NCBI RefSeq assembly: GCF_013283795.1
Contig: NZ_JABSOD010000008.1
Location: 111,063 to 175,062, forward strand
Origin: Rheinheimera lutimaris
GTDB taxonomy: Bacteria; Pseudomonadota; Gammaproteobacteria; Enterobacterales; Alteromonadaceae
Reading direction: 5' to 3'
Length of the DNA: 64,000 bases
The position numbers and the translations under genes were made by a program. This document shows, piece after piece, positions 16,095-25,881 of the stretch (its first letter is position 1; the number at the start of each line of letters is the position of its first letter). Under the pieces are notes generated by a model. The model saw only the letters and a list, made by a program, of their open reading frames with translations. It was not told where the DNA came from and made no database searches.

Positions 16095-16388
16095 ATGCAA
16101 ATAGACCCGAAAAACAACCTGCAGGTAAACCCGGTAAACCGGCTGCAGAATGAGCAGCAACCTGCTGCCAAAGCCACGCCAACCGCGGTTAGCGTTAACA
16201 ATGATGCCCCGGCAAGCCAGGTCAGCGCTTTTAGCCATGCCGTAGCCGAAAGCTATAAGGCGTTGTCAGAGCATGACAGCGTCGACATGGCCAAAGTGCA
16301 GCAGTTAAAGCTGGCCATTGCCAATGGCGAGCTGAAACTGGATGACGATGCCATCGTCAGCGCCATGCTGGACATGCATAAGCGATGA
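16095..16388 (+). CDS. flgM: Anti-sigma-28 factor FlgM
   Basis: A 97-residue protein with a disordered Asn/Gln/Ala-rich N-terminal half and the conserved sigma-28-binding C-terminus (VDMAKVQQLKLAIANGELKLDDDAIVSAML). FlgM holds the flagellar sigma factor inactive until it is exported through the completed hook. The stop overlaps the flgN start by 4 bases. A sigma-28-like promoter precedes it. Confidence 0.92.
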   Translation: MQIDPKNNLQVNPVNRLQNEQQPAAKATPTAVSVNNDAPASQVSAFSHAVAESYKALSEHDSVDMAKVQQLKLAIANGELKLDDDAIVSAMLDMHKR

Positions 16389-16816
16389 GTGCACAGCTGC
16401 TGAAACAATTTATCAGCAGCCTGCAACAGGACGTGCAGCGGCTGGATCAACTCAGTCAGTTGCTGGATCAGCAATACGAACTGATGAGCCGGCGTAACAC
16501 TGCGCCATTAGAGCAGCTGAATCAACAAACGCTGCAACTTATGGCGGCGGTGGAGTTAAGCCATGCTGAACGTGACCAACTGTTGCAGCAGTTTGGTCTG
16601 CAGCATAACCGCAGCGGCATGCACAGCCTTGTTAGCCGTTTGCCGGCAGCTGTGCAACAAGGCACGCGACAATTGTTGCAAGAGCTGACACTAAAAGCGC
16701 GTTTATGCCATGCGCAAAACGAAAAAAGCGGTAAATTGCTGGCCTCCCAGCGCCAGTTAATGCAAAAACTTACCGGGATGCACAGCCGTACCAGCTACCC
16801 CGCCATGCCGCTGTAA
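16385..16816 (+). CDS. flgN: FlgN-type export chaperone
   Basis: A 143-residue all-helical, Gln/Leu-rich protein directly coupled to flgM (ATGA overlap). Length and position match FlgN, the chaperone that takes FlgK and FlgL to the export gate. Motifs such as LEQLNQQTLQLMAAVELSHAERDQLLQQFGL fit the family, which is weakly conserved. The bactofilin gene follows after 35 bases. Confidence 0.88.
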   Translation: MSAQLLKQFISSLQQDVQRLDQLSQLLDQQYELMSRRNTAPLEQLNQQTLQLMAAVELSHAERDQLLQQFGLQHNRSGMHSLVSRLPAAVQQGTRQLLQELTLKARLCHAQNEKSGKLLASQRQLMQKLTGMHSRTSYPAMPL

Positions 16817-16851
16817 AACCGCGGCCGGTTTACTACAGGAAGCCCATAGCC

Positions 16852-17301
16852 ATGTTCTCTGCCAAAACTGACAGCGTAAAAGCCAGTCCGAAAAATGCGA
16901 CTTTAATTTCCCAGGGTTGTGAGCTCGAAGGCGAGCTGATACTGGATTGCCATATGCAAATTGACGGCCAGTTACTCGGCCAAATTCGTTGCAGCCATTC
17001 GGTTACGGTAAGCCAACCGGGCCGGATAAAAGGCAAAATTTATGCCGACCACATTATTATTAAAGGCCGTGCTGAAGGCGAGTTTTATGCAGACCGTGTC
17101 GAGATCCTGCAATCCGGTCTGGTCAGCGGTACCATTTACAGCGATAATCTCAGCATTGAGCAAGGCGGCCGCTTTATCGGCGAAATTCATGCTGCCGACA
17201 GCCAAAAAGAACTGCGGCTGAAGGACAAGCCTGCCGCCGTTGGCAACAGCCGTGATGTAAAGGCATTAAATGTCGCTACTACTACAGGCGCTGCCGGCTA
17301 A
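16852..17301 (+). CDS. Bactofilin
   Basis: A 149-residue bactofilin (DUF583/CcmA family). The right-handed beta-helix core runs from about residue 17 to 120, with repeats such as GELILDCHMQIDGQLLGQI, GRIKGKIYADHIIIKGRAEGEFYADRVEI and GLVSGTIYSDNLSIEQGGRFIGEI. The flanks are short and disordered. Bactofilins polymerise without nucleotide and act as local scaffolds for shape, polarity or envelope machines. Being co-directional with flgA-flgM-flgN and 35 bases after flgN, it may help place or anchor this flagellum; that is inference. An AGGAAG ribosome site precedes the ATG. Confidence 0.9.
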   Translation: MFSAKTDSVKASPKNATLISQGCELEGELILDCHMQIDGQLLGQIRCSHSVTVSQPGRIKGKIYADHIIIKGRAEGEFYADRVEILQSGLVSGTIYSDNLSIEQGGRFIGEIHAADSQKELRLKDKPAAVGNSRDVKALNVATTTGAAG

Positions 17302-17324
17302 ACCCTTTTGCTATTGAGGTTCAG

Positions 17325-18524
17325 GTGCATCTTTTTGTTTTATTGCCGCTATTGCTGCTGATTGTACTGCAATGGATGTTACCTGAACTGATGCTTACGT
17401 TCAGCGCTGCTTTCCCGCTGCTTATCTACGCCATGTTGGGCCTTACCGGGCTGTTGGCAGGCCTGATGCGGCAATGGAACTGGCTGTACACCCTCAGCTT
17501 ACTGGCCAGCCATTATTGGGTAGTGCAAAGCGCCTTACAACAACCCCTGACTAACGCCGACACCGCTGCTATCGCCATAGTGCTGCCGTTGGCTTTCACT
17601 GCAGTAATGCTGTTGCTGCAACTGCAAAATAAACCGCAACTGCCTACCCCACGCGGCATTTCACTGTTGCTGCTTACTGTACTGGTGCCGATTGCCATCT
17701 TGCTGTTGCCGTTAGCCGGCGTGTTAGCTAACGCCGGTTTGCCGGCAGCATTTTTACAGCCGGTAAGCACAACCTTGCTGTTTAGCTGGGGCCAACTGTG
17801 GTGGATGGCGGTTGTTGCCGCCTGCTGGCTGGGTTTGCTGAACTTTTACGCCGCCGGCAGCCAACGTTGGGGCCAGTTTGGCGCCTGGTTAGCTATCATG
17901 GTGTTTTATCTGGCCATTCAACAGCCACATATGTCCGGCTGGATGACACTGGCCGCCTGCTTTGCCCTGCTGTTCAGCTTAGCCAGCCAAATGCTGCAAC
18001 TGGCCTATATCGACGAGCTGACGCAACTGCCGCAGCGGCGCGCGTTGCTCAGCCACTTAAGCCGGCTGGGCCGGCGCAGTGCTTTAGTAATGCTGGATGT
18101 CGATCACTTTAAAAAGTTTAACGACACCTGGGGCCATGATGTCGGCGACCAGGTATTAAAACTGCTGGGTTCTGTGCTGGGCAGTGAGCGCGGCGTCAAA
18201 GCTTACCGCTACGGCGGCGAAGAATTTACCCTGGTGTTCAGCCACAACAATAAAGACAACCTGGCAGAAAAACTGGAGCAGGTGCGTGCGGCGGTAGCGG
18301 ACTACCCGCTGGTGATCCGCCAGCAAACCCGGCCGAAAGACAGCAGCGAAGGCAAACAACAGCGTGGTAAAGACGCCGGCAGCAAAACCGTGCACATAAC
18401 CATCAGCCTCGGCTGTGCCATCCGCCAAAGCGGCGAAAGCACTACCGCCTTGCTTAAACGCGCCGACGAAGCGCTGTACAGCGCAAAAAAAGCCGGCCGT
18501 AATCAGGTAGCATTTGCACGCTAA
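17325..18524 (+). CDS. Membrane-bound GGDEF diguanylate cyclase
   Basis: A 399-residue protein starting at a GTG 23 bases after the bactofilin. About seven hydrophobic segments fill residues 1-220; a GGDEF domain follows (LDVDHFKKFNDTWGHDVGDQVL, YRYGGEEF at residues 295-301, closing ADEALYSAKKAGRNQVAF). GGEEF is an active-site form, so it should make cyclic di-GMP. I see no RxxD inhibitory site upstream of the signature. A low-complexity Lys/Ser/Gly-rich insert (about residues 340-355) interrupts the C-terminal half. Its position in the flagellar locus suggests local c-di-GMP control of motility. Confidence 0.92.
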   Translation: MHLFVLLPLLLLIVLQWMLPELMLTFSAAFPLLIYAMLGLTGLLAGLMRQWNWLYTLSLLASHYWVVQSALQQPLTNADTAAIAIVLPLAFTAVMLLLQLQNKPQLPTPRGISLLLLTVLVPIAILLLPLAGVLANAGLPAAFLQPVSTTLLFSWGQLWWMAVVAACWLGLLNFYAAGSQRWGQFGAWLAIMVFYLAIQQPHMSGWMTLAACFALLFSLASQMLQLAYIDELTQLPQRRALLSHLSRLGRRSALVMLDVDHFKKFNDTWGHDVGDQVLKLLGSVLGSERGVKAYRYGGEEFTLVFSHNNKDNLAEKLEQVRAAVADYPLVIRQQTRPKDSSEGKQQRGKDAGSKTVHITISLGCAIRQSGESTTALLKRADEALYSAKKAGRNQVAFAR

Positions 18525-18625
18525 ACCGTCCATTGCCAACGGCCAGATTAGGTTAGGCCGAAACCGTTAAGTTATGTTAAAATTGCTGCCGTATTAAGCA
18601 GATAACATGGTTAAGAGACAGCAAA

Positions 18626-19243
18626 ATGGTTAGACGTACCAAGGCCGAAGCAGAGAGCACCCGCGCCGCCATTTTAGATGCGGCAGAAGTGTTGTTTTTT
18701 CAGCACGGCGTGTCACGCACTACACTGGAAAAAATTGCCGTTGCCGCCAACGTTACCCGCGGCGCCATTTACTGGCACTTTGAAAATAAAGCCGATTTAT
18801 TTAACGCCATGATGGAGCGGGTACGCTTGCCGTTTCAAACCATGTTAACCGAATTAGATAACGACACCAACGCTGAACCTTTTGCGCAGTTGCAGCAGTT
18901 ATTTACCAATGGCCTGCAACTGATTGCCGCCAGCGAGCAAAAGCAGCGCGTACTCACCATCGTATTTCATCGCTGTGAATATATCGACGAGCTTAACCCC
19001 GCCGTAACCAAACAAGATGAATTAGACGCGCAAACCGTGGCCGTAATGCAACGCGCCTTTGAACGTGCCGCAGCAGCCGGTACCTTGCGCGAGGGTGTAT
19101 CGCCGGCGTTGGCCGCCAATGCTATGCATATGTATGTTGGCGGTATCATCAGTAACTTCTTATTACGCCCGCAGCAGTGCGATCTGCAACAACATGCGCC
19201 GGCGCTGATTAATACCATGTTGCAAGGCCTGAAAAATCCTTAA
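18626..19243 (+). CDS. TetR-family repressor of the adjacent RND pump
   Basis: A 205-residue AcrR/TtgR-like regulator. The helix-turn-helix is near residues 27-60 (ISRTTLEKIA-like VSRTTLEKIAVAANVTRGAIYWHFENKADLF) and the ligand-binding helical domain follows. It faces the RND pump operon, converging with it across a terminator. The 20-bp palindrome in the pump promoter resembles the known AcrR operator (TACATACA half-sites), so it very likely represses the pump and is relieved by pump substrates. The operator is about 4.4 kb from the gene, an unusual arrangement. Confidence 0.88.
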   Translation: MVRRTKAEAESTRAAILDAAEVLFFQHGVSRTTLEKIAVAANVTRGAIYWHFENKADLFNAMMERVRLPFQTMLTELDNDTNAEPFAQLQQLFTNGLQLIAASEQKQRVLTIVFHRCEYIDELNPAVTKQDELDAQTVAVMQRAFERAAAAGTLREGVSPALAANAMHMYVGGIISNFLLRPQQCDLQQHAPALINTMLQGLKNP

Positions 19244-19259
19244 CCGGTTAGCTCAGCCA

Positions 19260-19299
19260 TAAAAAAACCGGCAAGTCAGCGTGGGACTGAAATGCCGGT
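19260..19299 (-). terminator. Terminator of the RND pump operon
   Basis: ACCGGCA/TGCCGGT stem with an inner AGTC/GACT stem is followed on the minus strand by seven T. It lies between the convergent pump and repressor genes and is oriented for the pump. Confidence 0.8.
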
Positions 19300-19340
19300 A
19301 AAGGTACAAACTGTCGGGCAGCTTAGCTGCCCGTAATGTT

Positions 19341-22300
19341 TCAGCCGCGCCTTATTGCTCTGCCGCTTGCGCTTTTAGCAAAAAAGCGCATTATCACCAG
19401 ATAAAACACCGGCACTAAAAACACTGCTAATACCGTGGCTGATATCATGCCGCCCAGTACACCGGTACCAATGGCATTGCGGCTGGCCGAACCGGCACCG
19501 CTACTTATTACCAACGGCAGTACGCCCAGCGAAAACGCCATTGAGGTCATAATAATCGGCCGCAGGCGTAAGCGTACTGCTTCGAGTACCGCAGCGGTCA
19601 GCTCTTTACCCTGCTGTTGCAGCTCGCGGGCAAACTCGACAATTAAAATGGCGTTTTTCGACGCTAAGCCCATGGTGGTTAATAAGCCTACCTGGAAGTA
19701 CACATCATTACCCAGGCCGCGCATATAGGCAGCAATTAAGGCGCCGATAATACCCAGCGGCACTACTAAAATTACCGCAAACGGTACGCTCCAGCTTTCA
19801 TACAGCGCCGCCAGACATAAAAATACTACCAGTATTGATAACGCATACAGCGCCGGCGCCTGCGAGCCGGACAGTTTTTCCTGATACGAGGTCGCCGTCC
19901 ACTCAAAGCCAATACCCGGCGGTAACTGGCTGATCAGCTGCTCCATGGTGGCCATGGCATCGCCCGAGCTGGTGCCCGGTGCCGGCTCACCCTGAATCTC
20001 CATCGCCGACACACCGTTGTAGCGCTCCAGCCGCTGCGGGCCATATACCCAGTCGCTGCTGGCAAACGAGGCAAAGCTGACCATCTCACCGCTGTTGTTA
20101 CGCACATACCAGCGGTTAATATCTTCCGGCGTCATGCGAAACTGTGGCTCGGCCTGCACATACACTTTTTTCACCCGGCCACGGTCGACAAAGTCATTAA
20201 CATAGGTAGAGCCCCAGCCAATAGACAAGGTTTGGTTAATGTTGCTGAGCGATACGCCCAGTGCCTGCGCTTTAAGCTGGTCTACTGAGATTTTCAGTTG
20301 CGGCGCATCTTCCATACCATTGGGGCGTACACCCACCAGGTTGGCTTGCTGCGCGGCCATCCCAAGTAACTGATTACGCGCATTAAGCAAGGCTTCGTGG
20401 CCGACACCGCCGCGGTCTTGCAAGAACAACGAGAAACCGGTAGCACGGCCAAGCTCAGCAATCGGCGGCAGGTTAAAGGCAAAAATCTGCGCTTCTTTTA
20501 CCGTGCCGAAAAAGCCCCAGGCACGGCCGATAACCGCTTGTACGCTATCGGCAGGGCCGCGCTCGCTCCAGTCTTTTAACCGCACAAAGGCCAGGCCCAT
20601 ATTCTGGCCACGGCCGGCAAAACTGAAGCCCGATACGGTAAATACCGATTGCACCGCAGGCTCAGACACATAATGTGCCGACACTTTATCCAATACCGCT
20701 TCAGTGCGCTCCTGGCTGGCGCCGGTAGGCAGCTGTACCATGGATAAAAATACGCCCTGATCTTCTTCCGGTAAAAACGAGGTAGGCAAGCGCATAAACA
20801 TCACTGCCATTACCGCAACGATAGCGCCGTACACCAGCATCGAGCGCTTTGGCCGTGCCAACATACCGGCAACACCGCGCTGATAATTGCGGTTGGTGCT
20901 GTCAAAACCACGGTTAAACCAGCCGAAAAAGCCGCCTTTGGCGTGATGATCGCCGTTAACCGGTTTTAACATAGTGGCACACAGTGCCGGGGTAAAAATT
21001 AACGCCACCAGCACCGACAACGCCATGGCGGTTACGATGGTAATAGAGAACTGCTGATAAATAGCACCGGTGGCACCACCGAAAAACGCCATTGGCACAA
21101 ACACTGCCGACAACACCAAACCAATGCCCACCAGAGCGCCGGTAATTTGTCCCATCGATTTGCGCGTAGCTTCTACCGGGCCCAGGCCCTCCTCAGACAT
21201 TACCCGCTCAACGTTTTCCACTACCACTATGGCGTCATCTACCAGCAAACCAATCGCCAGTACCATACCAAACATGGTCAGGGTATTAATGGTAAAGCCA
21301 AACACCGACATAATACCAAAGGTGCCCAGCAGTACTACCGGCACCGCCAGCGTAGGAATAAGCGTGGCGCGAAAGTTCTGTAAAAACAGATACATCACCA
21401 GGAACACCAAAATAATGGCTTCAATCAGGGTTTGTACTACCGAACTTATCGACACCTCAACAAAGGGCGTGGTGTCATAAGGAATAACCGTGCTTAAACC
21501 TTCAGGAAAATACGGCTCCAGTTCGGCCAGTTTGGCCCGCACCGCATCAGCGGTATCCAGTGCGTTAGCGCCGGTGGCCAGCTCAATGGCCAAACCGGTG
21601 GCCATTTTGCCGTTGTAGCGGGCAATAACTGAATAATCTTCACCGCCCAGTTCAATCCGTGCCACATCAGACAGCTTTACCATAGCGCCGTCGGCATTCA
21701 CTTTCAGTAAAATCTGGCCGAATTCTTCCGCCGTCGTCAGCCGGGTTTGCGCCAGTATCGCCGCATTAAACTGCTGGCCGGGTAGCGCCGGAGCACCGCC
21801 TAACTGACCGGCTGTTACCTGATTATTTTGCACCTGAATAGCCGAGGTAACATCAGCCGGCGTCAGCTGATACTGGTTCAGCTTATCGGCATCTAACCAC
21901 ACCCGCATAGCGTACTGGCTACCAAACACCTGCACATTACCCACCCCGGTGGTGCGGCTGAGCGGATCTTTAACATTAGCCACCACAAAGTCGGCAATAT
22001 CATCGCGTGCCAGGCTGCCATCTTCTGAGATAAAGCCCACCACCATCAAAAAGCCGCCGCTGCTTTTGGCAACGCGAACGCCGTTTTGCTGCACTTCTTG
22101 TGGTAACAACGGCAAGGCTTGCTGCAGCTTGTTTTGCACCTGCACCTGGGCAATATCGGCATCGGTGCCGGTTTCAAAGGTCAGGGTTAAGCTGACATTA
22201 CCGGAAGAATCTGAATTAGCAGACATATACATCAGGTTATCCAGGCCATTCATCGCCTGCTCAATCACCTGAGTTACCGCATCCTCCGCCGTTTGCGCCG

Positions 22301-22457
22301 AGGCACCACGGTAAGAGGCACTGATACTGATCGCCGGTGGCGCAATACGCGGGTATTGCTCTATCGGTAATTGTTTAATCGATAAAAGACCGGCCAGCAT
22401 AATCACAATGGCGATTACCCAGGCAAAAATAGGCCGGTTAATAAAAAAGTTAGCCAT
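19341..22457 (-). CDS. RND multidrug efflux transporter (AcrB/MexB type)
   Basis: A 1038-residue HAE1-family inner-membrane pump. The start [17 protein letters not shown] is typical. TM4 carries the proton-relay pair D407-D408 in [14 protein letters not shown], the same numbering as AcrB. Twelve membrane segments and two large periplasmic loops are present. It exports drugs, solvents or bile-like compounds using the proton gradient. It follows its membrane-fusion partner by 12 bases. No outer-membrane channel gene is in the operon, so it presumably uses a shared TolC. Confidence 0.96.
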   Translation of the reverse strand: MANFFINRPIFAWVIAIVIMLAGLLSIKQLPIEQYPRIAPPAISISASYRGASAQTAEDAVTQVIEQAMNGLDNLMYMSANSDSSGNVSLTLTFETGTDADIAQVQVQNKLQQALPLLPQEVQQNGVRVAKSSGGFLMVVGFISEDGSLARDDIADFVVANVKDPLSRTTGVGNVQVFGSQYAMRVWLDADKLNQYQLTPADVTSAIQVQNNQVTAGQLGGAPALPGQQFNAAILAQTRLTTAEEFGQILLKVNADGAMVKLSDVARIELGGEDYSVIARYNGKMATGLAIELATGANALDTADAVRAKLAELEPYFPEGLSTVIPYDTTPFVEVSISSVVQTLIEAIILVFLVMYLFLQNFRATLIPTLAVPVVLLGTFGIMSVFGFTINTLTMFGMVLAIGLLVDDAIVVVENVERVMSEEGLGPVEATRKSMGQITGALVGIGLVLSAVFVPMAFFGGATGAIYQQFSITIVTAMALSVLVALIFTPALCATMLKPVNGDHHAKGGFFGWFNRGFDSTNRNYQRGVAGMLARPKRSMLVYGAIVAVMAVMFMRLPTSFLPEEDQGVFLSMVQLPTGASQERTEAVLDKVSAHYVSEPAVQSVFTVSGFSFAGRGQNMGLAFVRLKDWSERGPADSVQAVIGRAWGFFGTVKEAQIFAFNLPPIAELGRATGFSLFLQDRGGVGHEALLNARNQLLGMAAQQANLVGVRPNGMEDAPQLKISVDQLKAQALGVSLSNINQTLSIGWGSTYVNDFVDRGRVKKVYVQAEPQFRMTPEDINRWYVRNNSGEMVSFASFASSDWVYGPQRLERYNGVSAMEIQGEPAPGTSSGDAMATMEQLISQLPPGIGFEWTATSYQEKLSGSQAPALYALSILVVFLCLAALYESWSVPFAVILVVPLGIIGALIAAYMRGLGNDVYFQVGLLTTMGLASKNAILIVEFARELQQQGKELTAAVLEAVRLRLRPIIMTSMAFSLGVLPLVISSGAGSASRNAIGTGVLGGMISATVLAVFLVPVFYLVIMRFFAKSASGRAIRRG

Positions 22458-22469
22458 CTGCTGCTCCCG

Positions 22470-23612
22470 TTATTCTGTCGCAGTCTGGCTATCTGCAGCC
22501 TTTGCGTTTACCGCATTTACCGCAGCGCCGGGGCGTATTTTTTGTAAGCCCGCTACTATGACTTTGTCACCGGCGTTAAGGCCCGACAGTACTTGCCAGC
22601 TTTGGTCCACCGTACGGCCAATTTCAATCAACCGGGCTTCTGCCTTGTTGTCGCTGTTTACTATCATTACCGACGCCTGGCCTTTTGGCGTGCGGCTTAC
22701 CGCAGCCTGCGGCACTAACAGGGCATTGTCATCGCTGCCATGGTGCAAACGGGCGCGCACAAACATGCCTGGTAGTAAATCACCGGTTTTATTCGGAAAT
22801 ACCGCCCGCAGCGTAACCATGCCGGTGCCCGGGTCTACGTTAACTTCAGAAAACTGCAGACTGCCCTGGTGCGCATATTCGCTGCCGTCATCCAGCAGCA
22901 AATCAACGCTTACCGCTTCGCTGCTGTCGCCGCGCAGTTGTTTTTTCAGCTTTAACAGCTCAGAGCTGGACTGGGTTAAATCAACATAGATCGGGTCTAA
23001 CTGGCGAATCGTCGCCATAACCTGGCTTTGGTTGGCAGTAAGCAAGGCGCCCTCTGTTACCAGCGAGCGGCCAATCTGGCCACTGATCGGCGCGCTAATT
23101 TCGGTGTAATCCAAATTTATCTGCGCACTTTGTAGGGCGGCTGCACTGCTGGCAACGGCGGCATCAGCCTGCATTAATGTGGCCAGTGCATCGTCATAAT
23201 CCTGCTGGCTTACCGCTTTGCTGCTTAACAAGCCTTTATAGCGGTCGGCTTTTAGCTTAGCGTTATGCTGCACCGCTTTGCTGCTGGCCAGATTGGCTTT
23301 GGCATTGGCTAATGCTGCCTGGTAAGGCGCCGCATCAATTTTGTATAACACCTGGCCGGCTTCTACTAACTGGCCTTCGGTAAATAAGCGTTGCTGTAAA
23401 ATGCCGTTTACCTGTGGCCGGATCTCAGCCTGGCGGTAATCAGTAGTGCGACCGGGTAGCTCTGAAGTTAGCGCCAGCGCCGTGGTAGCCAGAGTTACCA
23501 CTTCAACTTCCGGTGCCGGCGCGCTTTGCGCAGCGCCTTGCTGTGGCTCGCTACAGGCCACCAAAGTTAATGCTGCCAACGCAACAGTTAACAGCTTTAC
23601 ATTTAAACGCAT
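22470..23612 (-). CDS. RND membrane-fusion lipoprotein (AcrA/MexA type)
   Basis: The start is placed at the ATG of MRLNVKLLTVALAALTLVAC, which has an AGGAG ribosome site and a proper LVAC lipobox; a longer upstream frame has neither. The 380-residue protein has the biotinyl-lipoyl and hairpin domains (RPQVNGILQQRLFTEGQLVEAGQVLYKID, DYTEISAPISGQIGRSLVTEGALL) and the beta-barrel end. It bridges the pump and the outer-membrane channel. It is first in the two-gene operon. Confidence 0.95.
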   Translation of the reverse strand: MRLNVKLLTVALAALTLVACSEPQQGAAQSAPAPEVEVVTLATTALALTSELPGRTTDYRQAEIRPQVNGILQQRLFTEGQLVEAGQVLYKIDAAPYQAALANAKANLASSKAVQHNAKLKADRYKGLLSSKAVSQQDYDDALATLMQADAAVASSAAALQSAQINLDYTEISAPISGQIGRSLVTEGALLTANQSQVMATIRQLDPIYVDLTQSSSELLKLKKQLRGDSSEAVSVDLLLDDGSEYAHQGSLQFSEVNVDPGTGMVTLRAVFPNKTGDLLPGMFVRARLHHGSDDNALLVPQAAVSRTPKGQASVMIVNSDNKAEARLIEIGRTVDQSWQVLSGLNAGDKVIVAGLQKIRPGAAVNAVNAKAADSQTATE

Positions 23613-23674
23613 ACAAACTCCTGTGAGACACTGCCTTAACACGCTGTGCACAGCTTAGGCAGAATAAGATTGGC

Positions 23675-23703
23675 AATATACATACAAGAGTGTATGTAAT
23701 CAA
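23675..23703 (-). promoter_or_regulatory. Promoter and TetR operator of the RND pump operon
   Basis: On the minus strand a -35 box TTGATT (23698-23703) and a -10 box TATATT (23675-23680) are 17 bases apart. A perfect inverted repeat, TACATACA-N4-TGTATGTA (23679-23698), fills the spacer and touches both boxes. The half-sites match the E. coli AcrR operator type, so repression by the TetR protein at 18626 would block polymerase directly. Confidence 0.75.
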
Positions 23704-23817
23704 GCGCCGTGGCTAACCCCCGCGACCAACAGCCGGAAAAAGCTGACCAATGGTAAACTGTGTCCAGTATAGCCTGTGCCGTAGGCCGGGCCGGCAGCAA
23801 ACAGTGCAAAAAACTAT

Positions 23818-23841
23818 AGTTAATCGACAGTTTTATTAACT
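23818..23841. promoter_or_regulatory. Inverted repeat upstream of the pirin gene
   Basis: AGTTAAT-N10-ATTAACT lies about 90 bases before the pirin ATG, just upstream of a TATACT-type -10 near 23871. It could be an operator for pirin-osmC. The rest of the 316-base gap between the pump operon and pirin holds only the pump promoter and no further ORF. Confidence 0.3.
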
Positions 23842-23928
23842 CTTTATTCTGCCCAACTTATCCTATACTGTTGATTTCTTTCAACCTGCTGCGCCATCTG
23901 GCGGTTGCAATACAATCGGATACCCATC

Positions 23929-24840
23929 ATGAGCACTGAAACCAAAGTAAACGAGCAGGATTGCGATATCGATAACGGCTGCGGTGCCATCGATTTACTT
24001 ATCCAACCACGCGATAAAGACCTGGGCGGCTTTTCCGTGCGCCGCAGCCTGCCCACTAAAGAGCGTAAAATGGTCGGGCCGTGGATTTTCTTCGATCATA
24101 TGGGCCCGGCCGAATTTGCCGCCGGCAAAGGCATCAGCGTAAGGCCCCACCCGCACATTAACCTGGCTACCGTCACTTACCTGTTTGAAGGCGAAATACT
24201 GCACCGCGACTCGTTAGGCAGTTACCAAACCATTACCCCTGGCGATATCAACCTGATGGTCGCAGGCCGGGGCATTACCCACTCTGAGCGCGAGCGGCCT
24301 GAAGTTACCGCCACAGCGCATCGCCTGCACGGCCTGCAACTGTGGCTGGCCCTGCCTGAAGCCGACGAAGAAATTGCCCCGGCGTTTTACCACTACCCCG
24401 GCGCCGGCATCCCTGCCGCCAGCATCGACGGCGTGGCCGTGCGGGTATTAATGGGCAGCGCATACGGCTATACCTCACCGGTAAAAACCTACGCCCAAAC
24501 CCTGTATGTCGAAGCCGAATTAAAAGCCGGCCAAAGCCTTACCCTGCCCAACTGTGCCGAGCGCGCCATTTACGTTGCCAAAGGTGAATTACAGCTAAAA
24601 GATACCACAGTGCCCGAACACGCCATGGTCATACTGCACGCCGCTGAGGGCGTGGTAATAACAGCCAACGCCGACAGCCGCATTGCACTTATCGGCGGTG
24701 AAAGCATGAACAAGCGTTATATAGAGTGGAATTTTATCTCCAGCCGCAAAGAGCGTATCGAGCAAGCCAAGCAAGATTGGCAAGCCGGCCGCTTTGCTAA
24801 AGTTGTCGGTGATGAAGACGAGTTTATTCCGTACCCTTAA
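23929..24840 (+). CDS. Pirin family protein
   Basis: Start taken at the ATG of MSTETKVNEQDCD; a TTG-type extension upstream is less likely. The N-terminal cupin has the conserved metal-ligand region RPHPHINLATVTYLFEGEILHRDSLGS and the SERERPE/LHGLQLWLALP motif. The second cupin (residues ~170-260) is degenerate. Bacterial pirins are cupin iron proteins, some with quercetinase activity, whose physiological role is unclear. The next gene, OsmC-like, follows after 43 bases and may be co-transcribed, hinting at an oxidative-stress role. Confidence 0.9.
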   Translation: MSTETKVNEQDCDIDNGCGAIDLLIQPRDKDLGGFSVRRSLPTKERKMVGPWIFFDHMGPAEFAAGKGISVRPHPHINLATVTYLFEGEILHRDSLGSYQTITPGDINLMVAGRGITHSERERPEVTATAHRLHGLQLWLALPEADEEIAPAFYHYPGAGIPAASIDGVAVRVLMGSAYGYTSPVKTYAQTLYVEAELKAGQSLTLPNCAERAIYVAKGELQLKDTTVPEHAMVILHAAEGVVITANADSRIALIGGESMNKRYIEWNFISSRKERIEQAKQDWQAGRFAKVVGDEDEFIPYP

Positions 24841-24883
24841 TGCCCGACATTAACCCGGGCAAGCCAACCAAAACAGGTGCAGC

Positions 24884-25282
24884 ATGAGCATAGAACTACG
24901 TAAAAGCGACAGCGGCATATACCGCCAAACCATTCGTATTAATCAGTACACCGTCTTTGCCGACGTCGCCAAAGACCTCGGCGGTGATAACAGCGCCCCC
25001 GATCCGCACGACTACTACGACGCCGCCCTGGCGGCCTGCAAAGCCATCACGGTAATGATGTACGCCAAGCGCAAACAACTACCGCTGGACTATATCGACA
25101 TCGTAATAGAGCGCGACAACAGCCGCGAAGCCCAGGGTGTCTATGTGTTAAACGTTACCTTAAGCCTGCTGGGGCAATTAACCGACGAGCAAAAAAGCCA
25201 ACTGGCGGCCATCGCCGATAAATGCCCGATCCATAAGCTGATGACAGCAGCGACCACAGAGGTGAATACGAGTTATAGCTAA
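24884..25282 (+). CDS. OsmC family peroxiredoxin-like protein
   Basis: A 132-residue OsmC/YhfA-type protein. The two conserved cysteines are in ALAACKAITVMMYAKRK and DKCPIHKLM, the peroxidatic and resolving positions of the family. OsmC proteins reduce organic hydroperoxides with thiols. The ATG follows a CAGGTGCAGC stretch with a weak ribosome site. It lies 43 bases after the pirin gene. Confidence 0.9.
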   Translation: MSIELRKSDSGIYRQTIRINQYTVFADVAKDLGGDNSAPDPHDYYDAALAACKAITVMMYAKRKQLPLDYIDIVIERDNSREAQGVYVLNVTLSLLGQLTDEQKSQLAAIADKCPIHKLMTAATTEVNTSYS

Positions 25283-25308
25283 CCGGCCGGTGCCAGTTCG
25301 CTATAGTT

Positions 25309-25881
25309 CTATTGATAGCGCTGTTTGTATTGAGCGATTAATAATTCAATCTGTGCGGTGACTTCGTCAACAGAGGGGCGCTTACCAGCGACTTCTTGTT
25401 CGTCAAACCAATCCAGCACTTCACCGTTAACCAAATACGATAATTCATGGCAGTATTCCGGCTGGCGCACCCATACTTGCGAGGCAAAAGGCGAAGGATT
25501 CTCAAGCTTGCTGCAATGCGTAAAACCATTCGCAGCTACATAGCCAGGTAACCAAAAACCCAGCACAATGCGCAGCACAAAAGCCCCGGCCAACAACACC
25601 AATGACACTTTTACCCACAATGCAAAATGCTGCTCTGGCAAACGGCCGAAATGCCGCCGCAACATAATGTAAATTGACATCAAGAAAATGGGTGCAGCAA
25701 TTAAACCAGGTATTACCATCATGGATACTCTGAGGTAAAACGCTTGCGCATCCAAACTGCTAAGCTGGTGTAAAAACTCAGCGGAAAAAAAGGCGTATCC
25801 AGCAGTCATAGCTAACATTACTACTGACAAAGAAACTGCCAGCCCTTTTTTACGTTCAAAATTCTCAGTCTGCAGCGGCAT
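25309..25881 (-). CDS. Small membrane protein, possible immunity partner
   Basis: A 190-residue protein starting MPLQTENFERKK; its ATG shares one base with the upstream TAA stop (TAATG). Three membrane segments are clear (about residues 13-35, 48-72 and 84-110), followed by an ~80-residue soluble tail containing Cys and Trp residues (FTHCSKLENP, EYCHELSYL). I know no family. Tight coupling to the glycine-zipper membrane protein upstream resembles a pore-forming toxin followed by its immunity protein. The annotation as immunity is inference only. Confidence 0.7.
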   Translation of the reverse strand: MPLQTENFERKKGLAVSLSVVMLAMTAGYAFFSAEFLHQLSSLDAQAFYLRVSMMVIPGLIAAPIFLMSIYIMLRRHFGRLPEQHFALWVKVSLVLLAGAFVLRIVLGFWLPGYVAANGFTHCSKLENPSPFASQVWVRQPEYCHELSYLVNGEVLDWFDEQEVAGKRPSVDEVTAQIELLIAQYKQRYQ

